From an uncultured Candidatus Melainabacteria bacterium (GTDB lineage: Bacteria > Cyanobacteriota > Vampirovibrionia > Gastranaerophilales > Gastranaerophilaceae), in NCBI GenBank assembly GCA_934726055.1, contig CAKVCZ010000004.1, positions 1 through 64,000 on the forward strand: 64,000 nt of DNA, given 5' to 3'. Each line of letters starts with the position of its first letter. Position 1 is the stretch's first letter. The notes under the pieces are model-generated. The model worked only from the letters and a program-made list of their open reading frames with translations. It was not told the origin of the DNA and did not search any database. The position numbers and the translations under genes were made by a program. This document shows positions 35,598 through 44,945 of the stretch, one piece after another.

Positions 35598-36425
35598 TTA
35601 TTTTATTTTTAATTTAAGTCCTATTTTTAATATTATATTAATTACTTCCTGTGGCATAATAGATAAAAAGCTTGCGAAATAGGAATCGTATCCTACTTTA
35701 TAAGAAGCCTTCGGATTTTTTGCTTTGTCAACTTTTAAAATTGTTTCTACAACTTTTTCTACATTTGTTCCATATTTTTCATTTTTTTTCGCATTATCTA
35801 TCAAATATTCATATTCTTTTTGATATTTTATTTTATTATTGTTAATTAACAGTTCTTTGTTTGACTCAATAGATTTTGACCATAATGGTGTAGATATTAC
35901 TCCTGGTTTAATTGATATAATTTTTATATCGTTTCCATATTCTACTTGCAAACTGTTGAATAAAATATCTAAAGCTCTTTTTGATGCACAGTATGGTGAT
36001 ACAAAAGGAAAAATTCCATAACTTGCCATTGAACTTATATTTATAATTTTACCCCCTTTAACTAACAAAGGAAGAAGTTTTTGCGATAAATCCAAATGTG
36101 CAAATGTATTTACTTCAAATTGATAACGAATATTATTCATATCAATATCTTCAACTGCACTGGCAATAACACATCCTGCAGCATTAATTATTGTATCGAT
36201 ATTTTTTGTGTTTTTTTGAATATAATCTGCTGCGGCTTTTATTGAATCAGAATTACCCATATCAATATAAAATGGATGTATGTTTGTAAAATTTTCGAAA
36301 TTGATATTTTTTAACTTTTCTTCGTTTCTGTATCCTGCAAAAATGATATTATCAGAACATAAATTTTTTACTAAACTATAACCTATTCCTGATGTTGCAC
36401 CGGTAATAACGTAAGTTTTTGTCAT
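35598..36425 (-). CDS. Short-chain dehydrogenase/reductase
   Basis: A 275-residue classical SDR with the cofactor loop VITGATSGIGYSL, NAAG, IINISSMAS (catalytic Ser) and YCASK (catalytic Tyr and Lys). A C-terminal hydrophobic tail (SIMPQEVINIILKIGLKLKIK) may associate with the membrane. The likely role is reduction of a carbonyl in lipid or small-molecule metabolism; the substrate is unknown. Its ATG overlaps the stop of the 101-residue protein gene (TAATG). Confidence 0.85.
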   Translation of the reverse strand: MTKTYVITGATSGIGYSLVKNLCSDNIIFAGYRNEEKLKNINFENFTNIHPFYIDMGNSDSIKAAADYIQKNTKNIDTIINAAGCVIASAVEDIDMNNIRYQFEVNTFAHLDLSQKLLPLLVKGGKIINISSMASYGIFPFVSPYCASKRALDILFNSLQVEYGNDIKIISIKPGVISTPLWSKSIESNKELLINNNKIKYQKEYEYLIDNAKKNEKYGTNVEKVVETILKVDKAKNPKASYKVGYDSYFASFLSIMPQEVINIILKIGLKLKIK

Positions 36426-36730
36426 TAATCAACCACCGGTCTTAACAAAATTATAGAATTTACATTTAACTGTAAGAAACTATGAGTTTCTGTCCGTCTT
36501 TCAGGTATTAATCTATGTTTTACTTCGCAATCTTTTATTGCTACAAATCTTTTTACTCCATTAAGTATATCGGATAATATACGATTCTTTTTACCTGTTT
36601 TTGGCATAAAAACATAGCCTGTAATTTCATAATCTTGTGTAATAACAAGAATTTTTTCTGACCAGTATCCGGAAGTGAAATCTTCCAGTGTAGGTGTAGG
36701 TCTATGTTGTTCTGCTTGTGTCGGTTCCAT
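36425..36730 (-). CDS. Hypothetical 101-residue protein in the pilus operon
   Basis: Not assigned to a family by me. The ATG complementary to 36728-36730 has an excellent AAAGGAG site, so the longer upstream start is rejected. The protein has a Pro/Thr-rich N-terminus, then an all-beta-looking domain. The domain contains KILVITQDYEITGYVFMP and NRILSDILNGVKRFVAIKDCEV, ending in FLQLNVNSIILLRPV. This recalls small cytoplasmic beta-barrel proteins often encoded with gliding or pilus genes. It sits between pilC and the SDR gene. Confidence 0.7.
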   Translation of the reverse strand: MEPTQAEQHRPTPTLEDFTSGYWSEKILVITQDYEITGYVFMPKTGKKNRILSDILNGVKRFVAIKDCEVKHRLIPERRTETHSFLQLNVNSIILLRPVVD

Positions 36731-36740
36731 AAAATCTCCT

Positions 36741-37943
36741 TTATGCTGTATAAGAACTGAATAATGGCAAGTATAATGCAAGAGCAAGTACAAGTACTAT
36801 ACCCCCAATTATAATTAACATCATAGGTTCAATCATTTTTGTTAATGTATCAATAATTGTATCAAGTTTTTTATCAATAAATAGTGTTGCTTGATATAAC
36901 ATATCGCCTAATCGTCCGGATTGTTCTCCGGTTGCAATCATAAATAAAATCATTTTAGGCATAACTTGAACCTGTCTAAGTGCCATAGACAGATGTTGTC
37001 CTTGTTGTACTTTGGTTGTGGCTTCACTAATTTTTGTTTGTAGTGTGTAATTTGTAAGGGTTATATTGGAAAGATACAAACAGTCAATGATAGGAATACC
37101 TGCTTCATAGGCAACCTGCATTACTGCAATAAAATTTGAAAAATTAGAAAATTCAATTAAACTTGAAAGAAGAGGCACTTTCAGAATGTATTTGTCTATT
37201 AATCTTTTAGACGTTTGCCAAGCAAATGCTGCGTATATACTTGCCCCCATTGCAACATATATAACAATAATCATTATCCAATATTTTTGTAAAAATACAC
37301 CAATGTTCATTAAAAACGCTGTAATTGGAGGTAATTCCTTTCCAAGATTTTCAAACATCTCTTTAAATGCCGGAAATACAAATACCAACATGATTGTAAC
37401 GATTACAACAGCAAGTATCATAACGAATACCGGATACATTAATGTTCCAATTACTTTACTTCTAATGGCTGCTTCTTTTTTTTGTAATTCTAATAATCGT
37501 TCAAGAGTTTTTTCAAGTTCCCCTGAATCTTCACCGGCTCTAACCAAACCTATATATATTTGTCCAAATATTTTAGGATATTTTGCAATTGTATCCGCTA
37601 AGGTTGAACCTGCTATAATTTGTCGTCTTAATTCTTTTGCAATATCTCGTAGTTTAACTTTTGCAGCATCGTTTTCAACGAACATCAATGCTTCGATTAC
37701 CGGAATTCCGGATTGAATCAGAATTTGCAGTGTAGATGTAAAATCAATTTTATCTTGTAAAGACATTTTTTTTAGCTTTGCTGCTAAAATTTTTTTCTCT
37801 TCTTTTGTTTCTTCAACTATTTGGGTTGGTAGAAGCGACATACCGCGAATAATCATACGAGCTTCTTTATGATTTTCCGCTTCAATTTTACCTTTAACGA
37901 CTTCTTTATTATTTTTTAGTGCTACATAATTATAAACTGGCAT
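36741..37943 (-). CDS. pilC: Type IV pilus/type II secretion inner-membrane platform protein
   Basis: A 400-residue PilC/GspF protein. It opens MPVYNYVALKNNKEVVKGKIEAENHKEAR and has two T2SSF domains (about 70-190 and 270-395). Three transmembrane segments lie near 168-190, 218-240 and 375-395, and GEQSGRLGDML and GEDSGELEKTL are typical. It forms the platform that works with the PilB ATPase, encoded 10 bases upstream. Confidence 0.94.
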   Translation of the reverse strand: MPVYNYVALKNNKEVVKGKIEAENHKEARMIIRGMSLLPTQIVEETKEEKKILAAKLKKMSLQDKIDFTSTLQILIQSGIPVIEALMFVENDAAKVKLRDIAKELRRQIIAGSTLADTIAKYPKIFGQIYIGLVRAGEDSGELEKTLERLLELQKKEAAIRSKVIGTLMYPVFVMILAVVIVTIMLVFVFPAFKEMFENLGKELPPITAFLMNIGVFLQKYWIMIIVIYVAMGASIYAAFAWQTSKRLIDKYILKVPLLSSLIEFSNFSNFIAVMQVAYEAGIPIIDCLYLSNITLTNYTLQTKISEATTKVQQGQHLSMALRQVQVMPKMILFMIATGEQSGRLGDMLYQATLFIDKKLDTIIDTLTKMIEPMMLIIIGGIVLVLALALYLPLFSSYTA

Positions 37944-37953
37944 TTACTTTTTC

Positions 37954-39954
37954 CTATTCGCTTACAAGTCCAAGTACACGAACAAACTCTTCAATGGATG
38001 TGTCGCCTCTTAATATGTGATTAAAACAAGCTTGATTTAGTGTCTTCATTCCGCAAGATATTGCAGTATCTTCAATTTCAATATCATGTGCACCTTGTGA
38101 AATTAATTTTTTAATTTCTTTTGTTACCGGTAATATTTCAAAAACTCCAAGACGACCTTTATATCCGGTCATGTTACATTCTGCACATCCTGAAGGTTTG
38201 TATAGTTTAGTTTTCATCAATTTTTGGATATCATCTTCTTGTGTTAAAATTTGTGCAGCTTCTTCATGAGTAGGGAAGTACGGTTGTTTACATCTGCAAA
38301 GTTTTCTAACAAGACGTTGTGCAATAACTCCTGATAATGTTGAAGATACAAGATAATCCTTTGCACCCATTTCAATTAAACGAGTAACAGTAGCTGCGGC
38401 AGAGTTAGTGTGAAGAGTACTTAATACTAAGTGCCCTGTTAATGCAGCAGAAATGGCAACTTCGAGAGTTTCATAATCACGAATTTCACCTACAAGGATA
38501 ATATCAGGGTCCTGTCTTAATATTGCTCTCATACAAAATGCAAATGTAATACCAGCTTTTGTATTTACTTGAGATTGGTTTACCCCTTCCAACTTAATTT
38601 CTATCGGATCCTCAATTGTCGTAATGTTAACATCTTCTGTATTTAGTACTTTTAACAAAGAGTACAGAGTAGTTGTTTTACCCGAACCAGTTGGTCCTGA
38701 GGTTAATATAATACCGTTTGGACAGGTAATCATTTTTCTTATTGTTTCAATATCTTCAGGTGTTGCACCTTCTATTTTGATTTCCTTTTCAGAAGAATCA
38801 AAGCTTACCGGTGGTGCAAGAACACGGATTACAATTTTTTCTTTTGAGCCCACAGGAAGAGAGTTAATACGGAAGTCGTATGTTTTTCCTTTAAATTTAA
38901 TTGAAAAACTACCGTCTTGAGGTCTTCTGTGTTCTGCGATGTTCATTCTTGAAAGAACTTTAAAACGTGTTATTACTGCCATTTCTACTTTTGTAGGAAT
39001 TTCAATAACTTCTCGCAAAATACCGTCAATACGATATCTTACAACGTGATTTGTTAATCTTGGTTCAATATGAATATCTGATGCATGCTGTTCAATAGCA
39101 TCAGTAATAATTTTGTTTACTAATTGTGCAATAGAACCTGAAGAATCTTGTAATTCTTTTTCAATTTGTTCCCAAATAGATTCTTCAACATCAAGTTCAA
39201 GTGCATCTTGTTCTACCTTTTTGATAATTTTTCTAGTTTCTTGTTTTGCACTTGAGAAATACTTATTTACTGCTGCTTGGTACTCAACATGCGTTATTAA
39301 ATAAGGTTTTGGTGTTTGTCCTGTTAAATAAATAACTTCTTTTAAAACATTTTTATTCGTAGGATCAACCATCCCAAGATCAATGGTCTTTCCGTCAGAT
39401 CTTATCGGAATAACATAATTTGTTTTGATAAAGTCTTCAGGTAGCAAATTAATGTATTTGTCCTGATTCTTTAACATTTCGGTTGTTACAAGATCAATCC
39501 CTATTTGTTGATGCAAGGCTTGTTTTAGCTGATCTAAAGTTATAAATCCTAAGCTGTAAAGAGTAGAACCCAACGGAAGGTTCATTTTTTTACTTTCTGC
39601 CAATGCTTCAATTAACTGAATTTCAGTGATTGCACCATTTTGCATCAATATTTCACCAAGTTTTTGGCGAGGTTTTGTCTGAGTATTTTTATCTATTCGT
39701 TCTTGTACCAGTGTTACAATAAAATCGTTTAACTCGTGTGGCGAAATTACTAAAAATTTAGCATCACATCCGCATTTTTGTTTTATCTCATTTGAAATGT
39801 TTTCTTTATTACTTTCAGAACAAATAACAGCAAAAAGTGTGTTATCTTTTATATCAATTGGTACGAATTTTAAAATCTCAAATGATTTTATATCGAACTT
39901 AGAGATAACGTCTTTATTTATGCCTGATTTCAATTTTGTTAATTGTTCATTCAT
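37954..39954 (-). CDS. pilB: Type IV pilus/type II secretion assembly ATPase
   Basis: A 666-residue PilB/GspE hexameric ATPase that powers pilin assembly. The N-terminal MshEN-type domains (about 95-230, with LGEILMQNGAITEIQL and LGSTLYSLGFITLDQLKQAL) are followed by the motor. The motor has Walker A SGPTGSGKTTTLYS, the Asp box HASDIHIEP, Walker B DPDIILVGEIRDYET and the His box LVLSTLHTNSA. A four-Cys zinc site (LCRC and GCAEC) is also present. MshEN domains often bind cyclic di-GMP, and a GGDEF protein is encoded in this window. Confidence 0.95.
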   Translation of the reverse strand: MNEQLTKLKSGINKDVISKFDIKSFEILKFVPIDIKDNTLFAVICSESNKENISNEIKQKCGCDAKFLVISPHELNDFIVTLVQERIDKNTQTKPRQKLGEILMQNGAITEIQLIEALAESKKMNLPLGSTLYSLGFITLDQLKQALHQQIGIDLVTTEMLKNQDKYINLLPEDFIKTNYVIPIRSDGKTIDLGMVDPTNKNVLKEVIYLTGQTPKPYLITHVEYQAAVNKYFSSAKQETRKIIKKVEQDALELDVEESIWEQIEKELQDSSGSIAQLVNKIITDAIEQHASDIHIEPRLTNHVVRYRIDGILREVIEIPTKVEMAVITRFKVLSRMNIAEHRRPQDGSFSIKFKGKTYDFRINSLPVGSKEKIVIRVLAPPVSFDSSEKEIKIEGATPEDIETIRKMITCPNGIILTSGPTGSGKTTTLYSLLKVLNTEDVNITTIEDPIEIKLEGVNQSQVNTKAGITFAFCMRAILRQDPDIILVGEIRDYETLEVAISAALTGHLVLSTLHTNSAAATVTRLIEMGAKDYLVSSTLSGVIAQRLVRKLCRCKQPYFPTHEEAAQILTQEDDIQKLMKTKLYKPSGCAECNMTGYKGRLGVFEILPVTKEIKKLISQGAHDIEIEDTAISCGMKTLNQACFNHILRGDTSIEEFVRVLGLVSE

Positions 39955-39962
39955 TTTATTTT

Positions 39963-42068
39963 CTATAACGTGTGGTTGTTATTTTTGTTATTGTTATTTC
40001 CTATATCTTCCGAATCCCATAGAATTTTTGGTGTTAACATTATGAGAAGTTCGTTTTTAACTTTTTTAGTAGATGTGGATCTAAAAATGTTACCAACAAA
40101 AGGAATATCTCCTAAGAATGGTATTTTAGAAACGTTTTTCGCTTCATCTTCTTTTACCAATCCACCAATTACCAAAGTTTGGTTATCTTTTATTCTAACA
40201 TTTTTTAATTCAATATTTCTATGATTTAACAATGTTGCAACAAGTTCTTTTTCGGAAACTCCATCTTGAACTAATTGTGCTTCTTGTGTACCAGCTAAAG
40301 TTGCATAATCACTTGTTAAATTCAATGTTATGTATCCTTCCGGACTTATAAACGGAGTTAATTCAAATTTTAACCCTTTATCATCTGCTACGTTATAAGT
40401 TCTTTGAACACCTGACGCTAAACCCATAGCTGAGGTAATGATTTCCGCATCAACAGTTTCAATGTAATCTTCTGAAAGATCAATTAAAGATGTTTCTCCG
40501 TTTGTTATCATTATTTTAGGATTTGCTACAACTCTGGCTTTTTCGTTAGATATAAGATATTTAATAGCCCATTCAACGTATGGAACATCTATCACAGCTC
40601 CCGGATTATTAGGTCCAAAGTGTATAGGTAATATAGTAGATGTATTGCCATCCATATCGCTACTTAATGATATGTGCTTACTTGCTAGCATCCATGTGTT
40701 TTGTAAATCTTTTTGTCCTGATTCACTTAATTCAAGAATTGTAATATCCATCATTGCTTGAGGTTGTTTAACATCATTCTTTTTAATGAAATCTTCAATC
40801 AAATGTAATTGAGCTTGAGAACCTCCTAAAATTTGAATAGTACCTCTTTGTGGAAAATAACTTACTAATATATTAGTTTTCCCAAATGGAGAGAAATAAG
40901 AATTTGAATTGGCATTAGTAGAATCGGATGAACTTCCTGAACTGTTGTTGCTTGAAGATGAACTTCCGGAAGAGTTATTATTTGATCCGTTATTGTTTCC
41001 GCTACCGCTGCCACTTCCGCTATTATTACCTGTACCGTTAGCCTCTTTTTGATATACAGTACAAGCTACAATATTTTTACCGATTGATATATTATCTGAA
41101 CTGTTTCCTGAAGAGCTTCCTCCACTTGAAGATGATCCGGAGCCACCTTTTCCTGAGCCTCCGCTTCCACCGCCACCGCCACTTTTGCCGGCAAAACCTG
41201 TAACAACACCATTTTTAAATATATTTGCTGCAAATCCTGTTGAACCGCCACTTCTGTTTCCGCTACCGCTTCCTGAACTGCCGCTACCGCTGCCACTGCC
41301 ACCATTTTTCATATCTGCACCAACTGTGTAGCCAAGCATGTTACAAACCAGTTCTGCCATTTCCGCAGGTGTAGTATGTTTTACTGTAAAGGTTGTATTA
41401 ATTGGCGGAACATCAAATTTTGCAACAACCTTTTTAACCATATCAAGGTCGTTATTTGTTCCAAATACAAGTAGTTCATTTGTTAAAACATTTGTTGAAA
41501 CTACATTCCAATTTGACAGCCCCGGTGTATTTTTTGTAAATATATTTTTATTCAAGAAATTAGCAAGACTTGTTGCATCAACATAATTAACAGGAACAGA
41601 TACTAATTCTTGTTTTGACCATGCTGATTTATGAGCTTCGTTTTGAGAAGAAATAATTAATGTTTTTCCGTCAAGGTAATATGTAAGGTTAGAAATTTGA
41701 AGCACCATTCTAAATGCATCATTTAATGGTACATTTACTAAATCCAGTGTAACTTTACCTTTAGCCGATTCATGAAAAACGATGTTTAGTCCGGCCTTAT
41801 CGGCAAACATTCTTAAGACCGGTTGTACGTCGGAGTCTTTTAAACTAAGTGTTATTTTTGGATTAGTTTTTGTTATGCTTGTTGAACCCTGCAATTTTAT
41901 TCCAGAAGATGGTGCGGCACCTCTTATGACAGGTTTATTTTGAACAGGTGCAGGATTATTTGCAACAGCAATTCTTAAATCACTTGCAAGTGCGTATGAT
42001 GTAGATATTGCTATTAATATAGCTAAGCTAAAAATTACTCCCCATAGTCTGTAATTTCTTTTTGTCAT
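39963..42068 (-). CDS. pilQ: Outer-membrane secretin (PilQ/GspD family)
   Basis: A 701-residue secretin with a signal sequence (about 1-29). An N0/STN-type domain (about 70-140) and N1-type domains (about 155-250) follow. Residues 250-395 are a Gly/Ser/Asn-rich insert, after which the secretin core runs to the C-terminus. Core hallmarks are VVANPKIMITNGETSLIDL and VGGLVKEDEAKNVSKIPFLGDIPFVGNIFR in order, as in all secretins (VIGGL in this copy). It forms the outer-membrane gate for the pilus. It lies between the GspC-like and pilB genes. Confidence 0.93.
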   Translation of the reverse strand: MTKRNYRLWGVIFSLAILIAISTSYALASDLRIAVANNPAPVQNKPVIRGAAPSSGIKLQGSTSITKTNPKITLSLKDSDVQPVLRMFADKAGLNIVFHESAKGKVTLDLVNVPLNDAFRMVLQISNLTYYLDGKTLIISSQNEAHKSAWSKQELVSVPVNYVDATSLANFLNKNIFTKNTPGLSNWNVVSTNVLTNELLVFGTNNDLDMVKKVVAKFDVPPINTTFTVKHTTPAEMAELVCNMLGYTVGADMKNGGSGSGSGSSGSGSGNRSGGSTGFAANIFKNGVVTGFAGKSGGGGGSGGSGKGGSGSSSSGGSSSGNSSDNISIGKNIVACTVYQKEANGTGNNSGSGSGSGNNNGSNNNSSGSSSSSNNSSGSSSDSTNANSNSYFSPFGKTNILVSYFPQRGTIQILGGSQAQLHLIEDFIKKNDVKQPQAMMDITILELSESGQKDLQNTWMLASKHISLSSDMDGNTSTILPIHFGPNNPGAVIDVPYVEWAIKYLISNEKARVVANPKIMITNGETSLIDLSEDYIETVDAEIITSAMGLASGVQRTYNVADDKGLKFELTPFISPEGYITLNLTSDYATLAGTQEAQLVQDGVSEKELVATLLNHRNIELKNVRIKDNQTLVIGGLVKEDEAKNVSKIPFLGDIPFVGNIFRSTSTKKVKNELLIMLTPKILWDSEDIGNNNNKNNNHTL
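40885..41320 (-). repeat. Low-complexity Gly/Ser/Asn-coding stretch inside the secretin
   Basis: About 145 codons dominated by Gly, Ser and Asn in GSGSGS, GGGGSGGSG and NNSSGSSS patterns, broken by two short ordered pieces (FAANIFKNGVVTGFAG and ISIGKNIVACTVYQKE). It lies where other secretins have an N-domain loop. Slippage-prone simple repeats are expected to vary in length. Confidence 0.85.
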
Positions 42069-42085
42069 TATTTTCTCCCAATTAA

Positions 42086-43045
42086 TTATTTACTTTTTTT
42101 TATGTAACTTAAATTTTGTGAATCAACTCCGCTTGATCCGCCAAAACGTTTGTTTATGTTGTATGTTCCTGTGTTGTTGTTAGAATCTAATGTTGCAAGT
42201 ATTCTACCAACTTTTGCGTTATAAACATTTGCTCCTCGTTTTATTACAACTGAGCCTTGATTTATACCAACAATGTTAAATCCTTGGATTATATCTCCTT
42301 TTTTAACAAAATAATCTACTCCGTTAATTTTTATGATTGCAGAAGGACTGAATGAATCATACATTATACCTGAAACCATAGTATTCATCAATAATTTTGC
42401 ATCATAGTTGTCTGTAAGTTGTGTTGGAGGCAGAACATAGTAAGGATTCTTTGGTTGAGTCGATTTTTTTACAGGTCTTACATTTTCACTTGAAGGTAAA
42501 AACGGATTTACGTCGATTTTGTCTTCAACTGCAATAATCGCTCTTTTAGAGGTTAATATGTCCTTATTATTTGTCGTTGTATTCGTATTTTTTGCATTAC
42601 CGCTTGCTAAAAGCATGCTGTTTGGGTCAATTCCCCCTCCGTTACCAAAATCCATATAGCCATTACCGGATTGAGTATTTGAGGTACCTGAAGGAAGCCC
42701 AGATTTGTCTAATATCGTTATTCCGGCATCATCTGCACTGATAGTATTAAGTTCATTTGTTGCTATTTCATCGTGAGTTCCAAAGATAAAGTCCATTAAT
42801 GCATCCCTTGAAAGGGCATATAGTCCAAGACCAAGAAGCATGACAAGTAAACTTAAACTCAATGACAGAGTCATAAATGCAGCTTTTTCATTTTTTAATA
42901 TGTTATTAAAAATATTATTAAATCTTATTTTGATAATATGTAATGTAGGCTTGTTAATAGTTGGTACACTATTTGTCATCGTTGATGGAAAATTAATGTA
43001 CCTTGTTCTATAACTTACTCGTTCATTATTATATCCGCTAATCAT
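42086..43045 (-). CDS. GspC/PilP-like inner-membrane pilus protein
   Basis: A 319-residue bitopic protein. A basic cytoplasmic N-terminus (1-55) is followed by one transmembrane segment (about 58-82), a long Ser/Asn/Thr-rich periplasmic linker, and a C-terminal HR/PDZ-like beta domain (about 225-300). The beta domain includes GIMYDSFSPSAIIKINGVDYFVKKGD and FNIVGINQGSVVIKRG, the pattern of GspC/PilP domains that contact the secretin N-domains. It is the first gene of the pilus operon, directly before the secretin gene. The start has a weak GGGG site; the ATG at the twenty-third codon is an alternative. Confidence 0.75.
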   Translation of the reverse strand: MISGYNNERVSYRTRYINFPSTMTNSVPTINKPTLHIIKIRFNNIFNNILKNEKAAFMTLSLSLSLLVMLLGLGLYALSRDALMDFIFGTHDEIATNELNTISADDAGITILDKSGLPSGTSNTQSGNGYMDFGNGGGIDPNSMLLASGNAKNTNTTTNNKDILTSKRAIIAVEDKIDVNPFLPSSENVRPVKKSTQPKNPYYVLPPTQLTDNYDAKLLMNTMVSGIMYDSFSPSAIIKINGVDYFVKKGDIIQGFNIVGINQGSVVIKRGANVYNAKVGRILATLDSNNNTGTYNINKRFGGSSGVDSQNLSYIKKSK

Positions 43046-43133
43046 AATCCCCAGTTTCTGTTTGTTTTTTTTATTGTTTTCCCTATTTTTCCCAAAATTT
43101 TAAGAAAATTTTATACAATAACTTTGACATTAT

Positions 43134-43160
43134 CACACATTATCATTTTAGCACACATTA
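43134..43160. promoter_or_regulatory. Spaced direct repeat in the divergent pilus/U32 promoter region
   Basis: The nonamer CACACATTA occurs at 43134-43142 and again at 43152-43160, 18 bases apart (nearly two helical turns), in the 190-base gap between divergent genes. It could be an operator, but no regulator is known. The rest of the gap is AT-rich. Confidence 0.3.
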
Positions 43161-43201
43161 ATAAAAATTTTCCATGCCCGATAATTTTTGTTAACAAAAT
43201 A

Positions 43202-43229
43202 TTCAAAAATTTTTATTAAATTGTATAAT
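43202..43229 (+). promoter_or_regulatory. Promoter placing transcription start at the U32 gene ATG
   Basis: TTCAAA, a 16-base spacer and a perfect TATAAT (43224-43229). Only six bases separate the -10 box from ATG 43236, so a transcript would be leaderless. No Shine-Dalgarno is present, consistent with that. Confidence 0.5.
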
Positions 43230-43235
43230 TGACTT

Positions 43236-44900
43236 ATGAAAAATATTGAATTAATTGCTCCTGTAAAAAAGCCTGAAGATATTGAAATATTTGCAAATTA
43301 CACATCTTGTCGAAAGTTCTATGTTTACCATAAAAAGTTTATGGAAAACAATTTTGACTATATCTCAAAATTTGTTGAAGTCGCAAAAAAAAATTGTTCA
43401 CAAATCTTTATAAACTTTAAGCATAATATTTCAGAAAAGGATTTAGATACTGTTCAAAAAATGATAAAGTATCTTAAAACAACAGGTATTGATGGTATTT
43501 TTGTAAACAGTTATGCAGTTTTAGAGGCCATAAAAATATACTCTCTTCCTTTTAGGGTTATAATAGATTCTTATTTTGATATTCATAATTTATCGGGCAT
43601 TGATTTTATGAATAATTTTCATAAAATAGATGCAGTTATTATTACAGAAGAAGTTTATTTGAAGAATATTGCAAAAATAAAAAAATATACCAAACTTCCT
43701 TTAGCAATAGATACAGATAATTTACCTTGGTTTGCTGAGGACATTGTTAAATCTAATGCAATAAACAGTGTTGTAATAAAAGGCAAGTTTGGTACGTCAG
43801 AAGATATTTTAGATGGAATAACTTTGGTTGAAAAAATTATCGAAAATCCGAAAGTTTATAAAAATCAAAAGTTACCATTTAAGCATGTTCGTAAAAGTAT
43901 TTATCAGACAAATCATTTTTCCGGTGATGTTGTCAGTGCTCAAGGACAAGATTTTAAGTTTAGTAGAAATATTATAAACTTTGATTGGACTTGTCATAGA
44001 ACAAAATTAAGTTCAAGTAAAAAATATTTTAAGGAAGAAGGATATGCTGTCAATTTACGTTTATCTGAACTTGCACATATAAATGCTTTGGAAAAATTTA
44101 TAAAAAAAGTTGGTTTTAATCCTGTGGATTCTATTGAATATGGTGAAATTCTATCTACTGCCGATTTGGCAAAAAGTAGTTTTGAGGAGGTTATAAAAAA
44201 AGTAAAGGCTTTTTGTAAAAAGTATAATATTTCATTCCAGTTATCAACTCCAAGAATCCTGATTGAACGTGATTTTGACAGAGTTTACGAGTATTGTAAA
44301 GCTCTTTTATTAGAAGAACCGGTTGCAACGTCATTAATTATAAATAATATAGGTTATTTCTGGTCAGTAATAAATGACAATGATTTAGCTCGTATTCCTA
44401 TTGAAATAGGTCAAGGTGTAAATCTATTAAATAGCGTATCAATTGAATGTTTGAATAATTTGCATACGATAGATACGGTTGATTTTACCTTACAAACAGA
44501 TTTAGCAGAGTTATTTAATACAATTAAACATATAAAATCATTCATTAAAAATCGAAAGATGACAATTGCCGGTAATTTGCGAGTTCCGTCATTGGGTTTA
44601 TGTCCTCTGAATAGTGATAGTGCCGTAGTTTCCAGACTGTCATGTAAAGCTCCTTGTCATAGGGGAGGTTTCGCTTTACATGATCCGGCTTTGGATAAGG
44701 CTTTTCCGTTTACCTGTGATGGATTTTGCAGAATGCACATGTTTGAAGATTCTATAACAGAAAAATTTGATTGTATGGACGAATATATAAATGCCGGAAT
44801 TAACGAATTTGTATTTGATTTTAGTGCCTTAAATTACAAATTTTTACCAATACTTTTAACAAATTATTTAAATTCAAGATGTGTGGCTAATAGTAAATAA
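43236..44900 (+). CDS. Peptidase U32-like protein with two barrel domains
   Basis: A 554-residue protein. Residues 1-215 resemble the U32 TIM-barrel (IELIAPVKKPEDIEIF opening, then IDGIFVNSYAVLEAI and PFRVIIDSYFDIHN). Residues 230-520 look like a second U32/UbiV-type barrel (TPRILIERDFDRV, TSLIINNIGYFW, GQGVNLLNSVSIECL and DFTLQTDLAELFNTI). It is followed by a cysteine-rich segment with five Cys between about residues 453 and 504. In UbiU/UbiV such cysteines bind a [4Fe-4S] cluster used in oxygen-independent hydroxylation; other U32 members act on RNA or peptides. Function here is not assigned. It has no Shine-Dalgarno and a promoter immediately upstream. Confidence 0.6.
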   Translation: MKNIELIAPVKKPEDIEIFANYTSCRKFYVYHKKFMENNFDYISKFVEVAKKNCSQIFINFKHNISEKDLDTVQKMIKYLKTTGIDGIFVNSYAVLEAIKIYSLPFRVIIDSYFDIHNLSGIDFMNNFHKIDAVIITEEVYLKNIAKIKKYTKLPLAIDTDNLPWFAEDIVKSNAINSVVIKGKFGTSEDILDGITLVEKIIENPKVYKNQKLPFKHVRKSIYQTNHFSGDVVSAQGQDFKFSRNIINFDWTCHRTKLSSSKKYFKEEGYAVNLRLSELAHINALEKFIKKVGFNPVDSIEYGEILSTADLAKSSFEEVIKKVKAFCKKYNISFQLSTPRILIERDFDRVYEYCKALLLEEPVATSLIINNIGYFWSVINDNDLARIPIEIGQGVNLLNSVSIECLNNLHTIDTVDFTLQTDLAELFNTIKHIKSFIKNRKMTIAGNLRVPSLGLCPLNSDSAVVSRLSCKAPCHRGGFALHDPALDKAFPFTCDGFCRMHMFEDSITEKFDCMDEYINAGINEFVFDFSALNYKFLPILLTNYLNSRCVANSK

Positions 44901-44945
44901 TTATGATTGTGATAAAATATTTTTATAAATTGAAAGGATAAACTC

